Shown in pieces: positions 25,664-33,527 of a stretch of 64,000 nt of DNA. Source of the stretch: Marinicauda pacifica (lineage in GTDB: Bacteria; Pseudomonadota; Alphaproteobacteria; Caulobacterales; Maricaulaceae); the NCBI RefSeq assembly GCF_004793635.1, contig NZ_SRXV01000002.1, forward strand, positions 558,001 to 622,000, written 5' to 3'. Position 1 is the first letter of the stretch; every line of letters begins with the position of its first letter. The notes beneath the pieces were generated by a model that ran no database searches, was not told where the DNA came from, and saw nothing but the letters and a program-made list of their open reading frames with translations. Both the position numbers and the translations under genes were made by a program.

Positions 25664-27709
25664 CTAGTCGCTGTCTTCGCCAGACTCGATCAGCTCGCTG
25701 AACGGCAGGTCGGACGCCGGCGGCCCGCCGCCTTCGCCCTGCAGATAATGATCGAACCAGCGCATCATGCGGTGGGCATAATCGAACTGGGCCGCCGCCT
25801 TGCGGTTTCCGTGACCCTCGCCGGGATAGAAGATCAGCCGCACCGGGGCATCCGAGCGCAGCTTCAGGCTGCGATAGAGCTCCAGCGACTGGCCGGGATA
25901 GACACGGGTATCGTCCTCGCCGTGCAGGATGAGGGTCGGCGTCTGCGAGTCCCCGGCATGGAAGATCGGGCTGCGTTCCAGCAGGTTCTGCCAGTCCTCC
26001 CACGGCCATTCGCGCGAATGGACCAGATAGGCCTCGTTGGGAATGTCGGTGGTCAGGAATTTCGAGATCTGGTCGGAAATCCCGACAAAGGCGACCGAGG
26101 CGGCGAAGTGCTCGGTCAGGGCCGTCGCGCCCCACATGGACGCATAGCCGCCATAGGAGCCGCCGGTGATGCCCACCCGGTCGCGATCGGCGATCCCGGC
26201 CTCGACCAGCGCATCCACGCCGTCGACCAGGTCGTTGAACTCGGTCCCGGCATAGTCGTTCTGGTGGGCCTTGGCGAACGCCTCGCCGCGGCCGGTGGAG
26301 CCGCGATAGTTGGGGTAGAAGACCGCATAGCCATCGCCCGCGCCGATATGGCCGGGATCGGAATAATTGGTCAGCCAGCCATTGGAATCGTGGGCTTCCG
26401 GACCGCCATGCACGGTCAGGATGAGCGGCCAGCCGCCGCGCGGCGCGTCACCCGGCGGCGTGATGAGCACGCCTTCGATCTCGACGCCATCGCGCGCCTC
26501 GAAGCGGAAGACCTGCTGGTCACCCAGGGTGCGCGCGGACAGGAATTCATTGTGATTTTGAACCCGCTCCAGAGCGCCGTCGGCACTCACGAAGAAGGCT
26601 TCGCGCGGATGGGTCGGCGCATCCGCGGTAGCGGCAAAGCGGCTGGCGCCGGCCTGCCCGTCCAGGGAACGCAGGACCACGTCGTCCTGAACGCTGCGGG
26701 CCGTTTCCTCGCCGTCGAGCGTATAGGTCACCAGCGCGCTGGCCGTGCCCACATGGGCGAGGGCAAGAACCGACTCGTTGTCGATCCACGCCATGTCCTG
26801 AATGTGCTGTTCGGCGGCACGCGCGACCAGGGCAAACTCGCCACTGCGCACGTCGGCAATCGCCAGCGTTCCCGCAGTCGGATCATGCCGGTCCGCCCCG
26901 GCGATCAGCGCGAGATGACGGTCGTCGGGCGAGAAGCTCACCCCGCCCGTCTTGCCTTCGGTCTCCAGCGTGGACCGGATCTCTCCGCTTTGCGTGTCGA
27001 CCACATGCCAGCGCCGGTTCATGTAGTGATCGTCGATCAGCGGAGTTGGCGCGATGGCGACGGCGATGAGGTCGCCGGAATGGGACATGGACAGCGCGCT
27101 GACATGGCCCTCCAGCTCGACCTGCTCGGCTTCGGGCTCGGTCCCGGCTTCGGGCTGGACCGTCCACAGATGGGCCGGCTCGACATCTTCCTCGTAGACG
27201 CGCGCATTGAAGCCCTGGTCGGTATAGGGCTCCTCGTCCTCTTCGGCCTTGGCGACGAAATAGAGCGTCTCGCCCTGCGGGCCCCAGACATAGCCGGAAA
27301 TGGCGGTGTCGTGGGCGAACAGGCGGACTGCCTCGCCCCCGGTCGGGTCGATCTCGTACAGCGCGCTGTGCTCGTCATCGCCGCGCTTGGCGGTGAAGGT
27401 CACCGTGCCGGCACCGGGGCGCCAGGCAATATCGGACACCGAGATGTGGCCCGAAACGTAGGAACGCGTACCGCCGCCGGCCTCGCCGATCCAGAGATGA
27501 ACGTCCGGCGGCCCGTTCTCCTCGCCCTCGACCACGTTGCGCGGATCGCTCAGCGTGTAGGCGATGTGGCCTCCATCGGGGGACAGAACGGCCGAGCCGG
27601 CCTGTGAAATCTCGAACAGGTCCGCAATCTCCAGCGGCGCTTGCGCCGCCGCGCCTCCGGCCAGCGCCAGGCCCGCAGCCGCGCCGGCGATAATGCGTGA
27701 GGTTTTCAT
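25664..27709 (-). CDS. Exported S9-family (prolyl oligopeptidase-like) peptidase, copy 1
   Basis: The 681-residue protein has a signal peptide (MKTSRIIAGAAAGLALAGG, cleavage near AQA). An N-terminal beta-propeller of about 400 residues follows, then an alpha/beta-hydrolase domain with nucleophile GGSYGGYAS, acid in LHGEDDTRVYPG and His in YPGEGHGNRK. This is the dipeptidyl/acylaminoacyl-peptidase arrangement. It is expected in the periplasm, cutting short peptides. GGAGG sits before the ATG. A close paralogue in the same orientation ends 166 bp upstream, after a strong terminator, so the two are separately transcribed. Confidence 0.95.
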   Translation of the reverse strand: MKTSRIIAGAAAGLALAGGAAAQAPLEIADLFEISQAGSAVLSPDGGHIAYTLSDPRNVVEGEENGPPDVHLWIGEAGGGTRSYVSGHISVSDIAWRPGAGTVTFTAKRGDDEHSALYEIDPTGGEAVRLFAHDTAISGYVWGPQGETLYFVAKAEEDEEPYTDQGFNARVYEEDVEPAHLWTVQPEAGTEPEAEQVELEGHVSALSMSHSGDLIAVAIAPTPLIDDHYMNRRWHVVDTQSGEIRSTLETEGKTGGVSFSPDDRHLALIAGADRHDPTAGTLAIADVRSGEFALVARAAEQHIQDMAWIDNESVLALAHVGTASALVTYTLDGEETARSVQDDVVLRSLDGQAGASRFAATADAPTHPREAFFVSADGALERVQNHNEFLSARTLGDQQVFRFEARDGVEIEGVLITPPGDAPRGGWPLILTVHGGPEAHDSNGWLTNYSDPGHIGAGDGYAVFYPNYRGSTGRGEAFAKAHQNDYAGTEFNDLVDGVDALVEAGIADRDRVGITGGSYGGYASMWGATALTEHFAASVAFVGISDQISKFLTTDIPNEAYLVHSREWPWEDWQNLLERSPIFHAGDSQTPTLILHGEDDTRVYPGQSLELYRSLKLRSDAPVRLIFYPGEGHGNRKAAAQFDYAHRMMRWFDHYLQGEGGGPPASDLPFSELIESGEDSD

Positions 27710-27810
27710 CGTGAGCTCCTCCGGTTTCGGGTATCGGGATCAGGTTATACCGTGACAAAGGACCCGGGCCACCCTTGCCGGCAACCCCGGGCGCGGCAGC
27801 ACGCCTGGAA

Positions 27811-27841
27811 GCGAAAAGGGCCGGGCGTTGCCGCCCGGCCC
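27811..27841 (-). terminator. Rho-independent terminator of the second S9 peptidase gene
   Basis: On the minus strand GGGCCGGGCG and CGCCCGGCCC form a perfect 10-bp stem with a 4-base loop, followed by TTTTCGC. It lies 34 bp beyond the stop of the gene at 27875-29917. Confidence 0.85.
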
Positions 27842-27874
27842 TCTTGCAGTTTGCAGTCTCGGTGAGGCCGCTCT

Positions 27875-29917
27875 CTAGTCGTCCAGGCCGAGCAGCTCGC
27901 CATAGGGCAGCTCATGGGCCGGCGGCTCGCCGCCCTCGCCCTGCAGATAATGCTCGAACCAGCGCATCATGCGCAGGCCGTAATCGTACTGGGCGGCCGC
28001 ATTGCGGTTGCCGTGCCCCTCGCCGGGATAGGTCACCAGACGCACCGGCGCCTCGCCGGTCATCTTCAGATAGCGGTAGAGCGCGTAGGACTGGGAGGGA
28101 TCGACCCGGGTATCGGCTTCCCCGTGCAGGATCAGCGTCGGGGTGGTCGAGCCCTGCGCATGGCGGATCGGGGAATGGTCGAGATAGCTCTCCCATGCCT
28201 GCCACGGATATTCCATGAAGTGCACATCGACCATCTCGACCGGAATTTCGGTGGTGCCGAAGAAGCTGATGAGATCGGTCAGGGCCACGAAGGGCACCGA
28301 GGCCGCGAAATGCTCCGAGGCAATGGTCGCGCCCCAGGCCGAGGCAAACCCGCCATAGGAGCCGCCCGTGATACCGGCCTTGTCCGCATTCACGATCCCG
28401 TCTTCGGACAGCGCGCCGATCGCATCGACCAGATCGTTGAACTCCTCGCCCGGCCCGTCCTGGTGATCGAGCTCGATGAAGGCTTCGCCCCGTCCGGTGG
28501 AACCGCGGTAATTGGGATAGAAGACGGCAAAGCCCTTGCCCGCGCCGATATGGCCGGGGCGCGAATAGCCGGTCATCCAGCCATTGGAATCGTGGGCTTC
28601 AGGTCCGCCATGCACCGTCATGATGAGCGGCCAGCCCCCGTCCGGCGCCTCGCCGCGGGGCGTCACGAGCACGCCCTCGACCCGCACGCCGTCGCGCGTC
28701 TCGAACGAATAGCCGCGCTGATCGCCGAACGCGATCTCGCCGAGCCAGTCATTGGACGTCGTCCAGCGTTCGAAATCGCGCCGGCGCGAGACGAACAGCT
28801 CGCCGGGATGGGTCGGGGCATCGGCGACCAGCGCCAGGCGTCCCGACTGCGGGTCGCGGTCCATCGTGCGGGCAACGAAGTCGGAGAACACCGTGCGGCG
28901 CGTCTCGTTTCCATCGCGGCGGTATTCGACCAGCGCGCTCTGAAGACCGGTATGGACCAGCACGGCGAGGCTGTTGTCGTTCTGCCAGGCCAGGTCCACG
29001 CCATGCTGCTCCGCATCGCGGGCCAGAATCTCGAACGTGCCGCTGGAGACATTGCCGACGTGCACCGTCTGGGCGACCGAATCGGCCCGGTCGACGCCGG
29101 CCATGAAGGCGAAATAATCCCCCTCCGGCGAGAACGCGCCCTGGCCCAGCTTGCCGGGTGTCTCGAAGGTCGCGCCGACCTCGCCGCTCACCGCATCCAT
29201 GATGCTCCAGCGCGTCTCCATGTAGAGATCGTCGACCAGCGGAGTGGCCGACAGGGCTACGGCGAGATGCTCGCCGTCCGGGCTGACCACGAGATCGCTG
29301 GCATGGCCTTCAAGCTCGAAGACCACCGCCTCGGCCTCGTCCTCGGACAGATCGACCCGCCAGACGCGGCTATACGTCATGTCCTCTTCGTAGATATTCG
29401 CGCGGAAGCCGCGATCGTGCAGCGTCTCCTCATGCTCGCCGCCCTCGTCGGGCGCGATGAAGAACAGCGTGTCGCCGTCCGGCGCGAACGCATAGGCGCG
29501 GATCGCGGTGTCGTGCGCGAAGAGTTCGCGCGCCTCACCCCCATTGGCGGGAATTTCGAACAGCGCGGTCGGCCCGTCCTCCAGGCTTGAGGTGAAGGTC
29601 AGCCGCTCGCCATCGCGCCAGTCCAGACCACCGATCGAACGGTCCTCGATGAAGAGGCGCGACGTGTTCGGGCCGGACGCGACATGAAGCGAGCTGACCG
29701 GGGTGCCGTCCGCCTCGCCTTCAACCACGTCACGGACCTCGTAGCGCACATAGGCGACCTGATCGCCGCCCGGCTGGACCGCGATCGAGCCGACGCTGGA
29801 CAGGTCGAACAAATCTTCCAGCTGCATGGGACGCTGGGCCTCTGCCGCGCCCAGCGTGCCGGCGGCGAGCGCGGCGCCAAGGCCGGCCACGCCGAGTTTC
29901 CGGAATGTCTGTGTCAT
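27875..29917 (-). CDS. Exported S9-family (prolyl oligopeptidase-like) peptidase, copy 2
   Basis: The 680-residue paralogue of the neighbouring gene has the same layout: signal peptide ending near AEA, a propeller domain, and a catalytic domain with GGSYGGFAS, HGEADTRVDPSQ and YPGEGHGNRN. Shared stretches such as MTVHGGPEAHDSNGWMT and GYAVFYPNYRGSTGRGEAF-like text show a tandem duplication, while the propeller halves have diverged, so substrates may differ. AGGAAA lies before the ATG. It probably acts in the periplasm on imported or released peptides. Confidence 0.95.
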   Translation of the reverse strand: MTQTFRKLGVAGLGAALAAGTLGAAEAQRPMQLEDLFDLSSVGSIAVQPGGDQVAYVRYEVRDVVEGEADGTPVSSLHVASGPNTSRLFIEDRSIGGLDWRDGERLTFTSSLEDGPTALFEIPANGGEARELFAHDTAIRAYAFAPDGDTLFFIAPDEGGEHEETLHDRGFRANIYEEDMTYSRVWRVDLSEDEAEAVVFELEGHASDLVVSPDGEHLAVALSATPLVDDLYMETRWSIMDAVSGEVGATFETPGKLGQGAFSPEGDYFAFMAGVDRADSVAQTVHVGNVSSGTFEILARDAEQHGVDLAWQNDNSLAVLVHTGLQSALVEYRRDGNETRRTVFSDFVARTMDRDPQSGRLALVADAPTHPGELFVSRRRDFERWTTSNDWLGEIAFGDQRGYSFETRDGVRVEGVLVTPRGEAPDGGWPLIMTVHGGPEAHDSNGWMTGYSRPGHIGAGKGFAVFYPNYRGSTGRGEAFIELDHQDGPGEEFNDLVDAIGALSEDGIVNADKAGITGGSYGGFASAWGATIASEHFAASVPFVALTDLISFFGTTEIPVEMVDVHFMEYPWQAWESYLDHSPIRHAQGSTTPTLILHGEADTRVDPSQSYALYRYLKMTGEAPVRLVTYPGEGHGNRNAAAQYDYGLRMMRWFEHYLQGEGGEPPAHELPYGELLGLDD

Positions 29918-30010
29918 GGGGTTTCCTCGTGAGATGTCTGGTTTTTCCGGCAGGCTACACCCGCACGCACGCCGCGGCCAGCCGGGACCGGCCAGGCTAA
30001 GGCGCGACGT

Positions 30011-30940
30011 CTAGCGTCCGCTGGTCAGCGTCGGGACGAGGCGGGTGACTTCCACCTTCACGTCCATGCCCGCCACATCGGTGGCGCTGCCGCCAAAGCT
30101 GCCGGCCAGCGGCACGGCCTGGCTGGCGGTACGCGCGACGCCGGTCTTGATCAGCGCGCCGGAAGCCACGCCGCCATTGGTCGGATCGAACTCGATCCAG
30201 CCCGCGCCGGGGACGAAGATCTGCACCCAGGCATGAGTGGCCCCGGCGCCGAGAATGGCCTTGTCCTTGGCCGCCGGATCGCTGTCCAGCGAGGGATCGT
30301 AGAGATAGCCGGTCACGAAGCGGGCTGCGAAGCCGAGCCGGCGGGCCAGCTCGCACATCAGCACCGCATAGTCACGGCACGATCCGGCGCGCTGGGCCAG
30401 CGTCACGGCCGGCGGCTGCACGCCATGCTCCTCGCGGCGCTGGTAGTCGAATTCGGAGTGGATTGCGGTGTTCAGGTTTTCCAGGATCTTCCAGGTCTCG
30501 CCGCCGCCCTGCGCGGTGAAACGCCGCGCAAAGGACTGCACCGTCCCGTCCGGGTCCGGGTAGTGGGACATGATGGACGGGGCCAGATCGACCTGCTGGT
30601 CGGGATTGTATTCGAACGGGTAGAGACGGGCATGCTCGTCGATGGGAAATTGCGGCTCGTCGACCGCCGAGCGGATGACCTGGAAGGTGCAGTCGACCTC
30701 CAGCGTCTCGCTCTCGCCCATGAAATCGAACACGGTCACCGCGTTGGAGAACACGTCGTGGACCCAGTGCACCGCCGATTCCGGCTTCGTGTCGAAGCGG
30801 ATCGACAACAGGCGCAGATCCGGGGAATCGATCGGGCGGAACATGCCGCGGTGCTGACCGAACGCGACCGGACGGCTGTAGTGATAACGGGTTGTATGGC
30901 GAACCTGGAACAGGTCGGTCCGCACGCGGGAAGCCTCGGT
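30011..30940 (-). CDS. Transglutaminase-like protein with Bact_transglu_N domain
   Basis: The protein of about 309 residues has an N-terminal beta domain (FQVRHTTRYHYSRPVAFGQHRG) typical of bacterial transglutaminase-like proteins, then the papain-like core with Cys in RAGSCRDYAVLM, His in ATHAWVQIF and Asp in WIEFDPTNG. It has no signal peptide. The start is uncertain: GTG at 30940 has AGGCGAG at good spacing; a TTG at 30976 would add 12 residues. It is the third gene of a conserved set with alpha-E and permuted ATP-grasp proteins, which comparative work links to synthesis or modification of a peptide; here it may cut or transfer amide bonds. Confidence 0.9.
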   Translation of the reverse strand, partial: TEASRVRTDLFQVRHTTRYHYSRPVAFGQHRGMFRPIDSPDLRLLSIRFDTKPESAVHWVHDVFSNAVTVFDFMGESETLEVDCTFQVIRSAVDEPQFPIDEHARLYPFEYNPDQQVDLAPSIMSHYPDPDGTVQSFARRFTAQGGGETWKILENLNTAIHSEFDYQRREEHGVQPPAVTLAQRAGSCRDYAVLMCELARRLGFAARFVTGYLYDPSLDSDPAAKDKAILGAGATHAWVQIFVPGAGWIEFDPTNGGVASGALIKTGVARTASQAVPLAGSFGGSATDVAGMDVKVEVTRLVPTLTSGR

Positions 30941-31024
30941 CACATCAAACTCGCCTGATGGGAGGGACGTTGGCAAGGATTGTGTGGCGATTCTGGTCTC
31001 CTAACGAGCGGGAAGGTGCTGTGT

Positions 31025-31957
31025 TCAGCCTCCGTCAAAATAACGGTCGGCGATCGCGTCCGCAAACGCGATCAGGTCCTTCTGCACCTCATCTAGATAG
31101 GCATGCAATGTCTCTCCCGCCAGCGGCTCGGGACGGTTCTTCAACCGTGAGGACAGTGCGGTGCGCGCTACCAGAAGCTTCTGGCCCGGCGCGGATTGAT
31201 AATCGGTTTCCAGCTCGTCCAGGCGCGAGAAGGCCTGCAGCACCGACAGGCGCACCGAGCGCGGGAAGTCGGAATCGAACAGCAGGAAGGCCGCCGCGTC
31301 GGCCGGTTCGGCATTGATCTGGTGCTTGCGCCGGAAGGCCTGGTAGGCCGAGGCCTGGCGCAGCAGCCAGTTCCACCAGCTCTTGGTGGGCAGAAGAGCA
31401 TTGTCGGATGCCATCAGCTTGTAGTTGGAAATATCCATCAGGCGCGTCGTCTCGTCGGCGCGCTCGATCTCGCAGCCCAGCTTGTGGAACAGCCAGGCCT
31501 CGTCGCGATACCAGGTGGAATCCACCACGCCGAAATGGGCCTGACAGCCGAGCCGGACCTGCTCGCAGATTTCGTTCAGCCGCACCAGCGTCACCTTGCG
31601 GGCGGTCAGATTGGCCACGTCGGCGTGCAGCATGTTGATATGACGCCACATCTCGGTTGGTATGAGATGGCGCAAGGCGCGGGCATTCTCGCGCGCCATG
31701 GTCAGGACCGAAATCACCGAGTTGGGATTATCCCGGTCGATCAGATACCAGCGCGCGATCAACAGGCCGGTTTCAGACTTGCCGGTCTCGCGATAGGCCT
31801 CCTCGTCCTGGAAGGTCTGTATCAGCGAAACCCAGCTGTCGCGGTCCTCACTGTCGGCCGACAGCGTTTCGGTGACCGCGAGGAGACGCGCAAGATTCTC
31901 CGCGCGCTCGACATAGCGTCCGAGCCAGAACGAATATTCCGCGAAGCGCGAGAGGAG
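31025..31957 (-). CDS. Alpha-E domain protein (DUF403), start codon unresolved
   Basis: About 310 residues, almost all alpha-helical. The family N-terminus (MLSRTAENLYWLGRYVERAEN) is matched by LLSRFAEYSFWLGRYVERAEN from base 31957 downward, but the codons there are CTC-CTC and no ATG, GTG or TTG exists in frame until a TTG at 31762, which would delete about 65 conserved residues. An ATA at 31978 has GGGGGAGGG 7 bases upstream and could initiate. The gene overlaps or abuts the ATP-grasp stop at 31959. It is co-encoded with the ATP-grasp and transglutaminase genes; its biochemical role is unknown. Confidence 0.8.
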   Translation of the reverse strand, partial: LLSRFAEYSFWLGRYVERAENLARLLAVTETLSADSEDRDSWVSLIQTFQDEEAYRETGKSETGLLIARWYLIDRDNPNSVISVLTMARENARALRHLIPTEMWRHINMLHADVANLTARKVTLVRLNEICEQVRLGCQAHFGVVDSTWYRDEAWLFHKLGCEIERADETTRLMDISNYKLMASDNALLPTKSWWNWLLRQASAYQAFRRKHQINAEPADAAAFLLFDSDFPRSVRLSVLQAFSRLDELETDYQSAPGQKLLVARTALSSRLKNRPEPLAGETLHAYLDEVQKDLIAFADAIADRYFDGG

Positions 31958-31958
31958 A

Positions 31959-33404
31959 TTAACCGAGGACCCAGGTATCTTTTGACCCTCCCCCTTGGCT
32001 GGAATTGACGATGATCGATCCGCGGCGCAGTGCCACCCGCGTCAGACCGCCGGGCATGACCCAGGTGTCCTTTCCGGTAAGCGCAAAGGGGCGGAGGTCG
32101 ACATGGCGCGGCGACAGGCCCTCGCTGGTCAGCGTGGGACAGACCGACAGATTGATCATGGGCTGGGCGATATAGTTGGAGGGATCGTCCTTGATCGCCT
32201 CGGCGACCTCATCCAGCTCCTTGCGGCTCGCCTTCGGGCCCACAACGATGCCGTAGCCGCCCGACTCGCCCACCGGCTTGACCACCAGCTCGTCGAGATG
32301 ATCGAGCACATAGGCCAGATCGTCCTTCTCGCGGCAGATATAGGTATGGACATTGCCCAGCTTGAGATCTTCGTCGAGATAGTAGCGAACGATCCGGGGC
32401 AGGTAGGCATAGATCGCCTTGTCGTCGGCCACGCCGGTGCCCGGCGCATTGGCGATCGTCAGCTTGCCCGCCTTCAGCGCGCGCATCAGGCCGGGCGTGC
32501 CCAGCTGGGAATCCTCGCGGAAGACTTCGGGATCGAGGAAAGCATCGTCGATGCGGCGATAGATGACGTGGACCGGCTCCGGGCCGGCCACCGTGCGCAT
32601 GTAGACTTGGTCGTTTTCGTCCACGAACATATCGCGGCCTTCGACCAGCGGCACGCCCATCTCGCGGGCCAGGAAGACGTGCTCGAAATAGGCCGAGTTG
32701 TAGATGCCCGGCGTCATCAGGACGATGCGCGGATCGCCCACACCGTCCGGTGCGGTTTCCGACAGCTTTTCGCGCAGACGCTGGCCGTAGTCGGAGACCG
32801 GACGCACCTTCGCCCCCTCCATCAGGTCGGGGAAGAGCCGCATCATCAGATGGCGGTTCTCCACCACGTAGGAGACGCCGGACGGTGAGCGGCAATTATC
32901 TTCGAGCACCAGGAATTTGCCGTCGGTATCGCGGATCAGGTCGGTGCCGCAGATATGGGTGTAAGTGCCCTGGGGCAGGTCCACGCCCATCATTTCCTTC
33001 AGGAAATACTTGTTGCCCGTGACCAGATCGGCCGGTACGACGCCATCCTTCAGGATATTCTGATCGTGATAGATATCGTGCAGGAACAGATTCAGCGCCT
33101 TGATGCGCTGAATCACGCCGGCCTCAAGCTCGGCGAAGTCGGCCGCGGTGATCGGACGCGGCACGATATCGAAGGGCAGAATCCGGTCGATCGTCTTATC
33201 GCCGGAATACACGGTGAAGGTAATGCCCAGATTGTAGAGCTCTGCCTCCGCGCCCTTCTGGCGCCGGGCCAGGGTTCGAAGATTGCGGCCCGCAAGCCGC
33301 TTGAGAAAGAGGCGCGATACGTCCGGGTCGTCATTACGCCCGGTGACCTCGCAAAATCCGTTCTCTACGCCGTAGTCGTCAAAAAGCGACTGGTGTGATG
33401 GCAT
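31959..33404 (-). CDS. Circularly permuted type-2 ATP-grasp protein (DUF404/DUF407)
   Basis: The 481-residue protein has LYNLGITFTVY, ICGTDLIRDTDGKFLVLEDNCRSPSG (metal/ATP-binding segment), LMTPGIYNSAYFEH, VVKPVGESGGYGIVVG (glycine-rich loop) and the C-terminal NSSQGGGSKDTWVL found at the end of nearly all members. ATP-grasp folds form acyl-phosphate intermediates and ligate an amine or thiol, so it is a predicted peptide ligase. The ATG at 33404 has AGGA 7 bases upstream. It leads the three-gene set with the alpha-E and transglutaminase genes. Confidence 0.95.
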   Translation of the reverse strand: MPSHQSLFDDYGVENGFCEVTGRNDDPDVSRLFLKRLAGRNLRTLARRQKGAEAELYNLGITFTVYSGDKTIDRILPFDIVPRPITAADFAELEAGVIQRIKALNLFLHDIYHDQNILKDGVVPADLVTGNKYFLKEMMGVDLPQGTYTHICGTDLIRDTDGKFLVLEDNCRSPSGVSYVVENRHLMMRLFPDLMEGAKVRPVSDYGQRLREKLSETAPDGVGDPRIVLMTPGIYNSAYFEHVFLAREMGVPLVEGRDMFVDENDQVYMRTVAGPEPVHVIYRRIDDAFLDPEVFREDSQLGTPGLMRALKAGKLTIANAPGTGVADDKAIYAYLPRIVRYYLDEDLKLGNVHTYICREKDDLAYVLDHLDELVVKPVGESGGYGIVVGPKASRKELDEVAEAIKDDPSNYIAQPMINLSVCPTLTSEGLSPRHVDLRPFALTGKDTWVMPGGLTRVALRRGSIIVNSSQGGGSKDTWVLG

Positions 33405-33527
33405 TCGCCCATCCTGATTGCTGCACTGCAACGTTAGCACAGCCGTGAAGAAAATGTGACTGAAAGAATAAAACGGCCTGCAAGCGCCGTAAGTTCCCTG
33501 CCCGGAGAGGTCACTCAGGACCGCTGG

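Noticed and set aside
31025..31762. Alpha-E gene beginning at the TTG at 31762
   Set aside because: This would drop about 65 residues including the most conserved WLGRYVERAEN motif, so the true start must be upstream.
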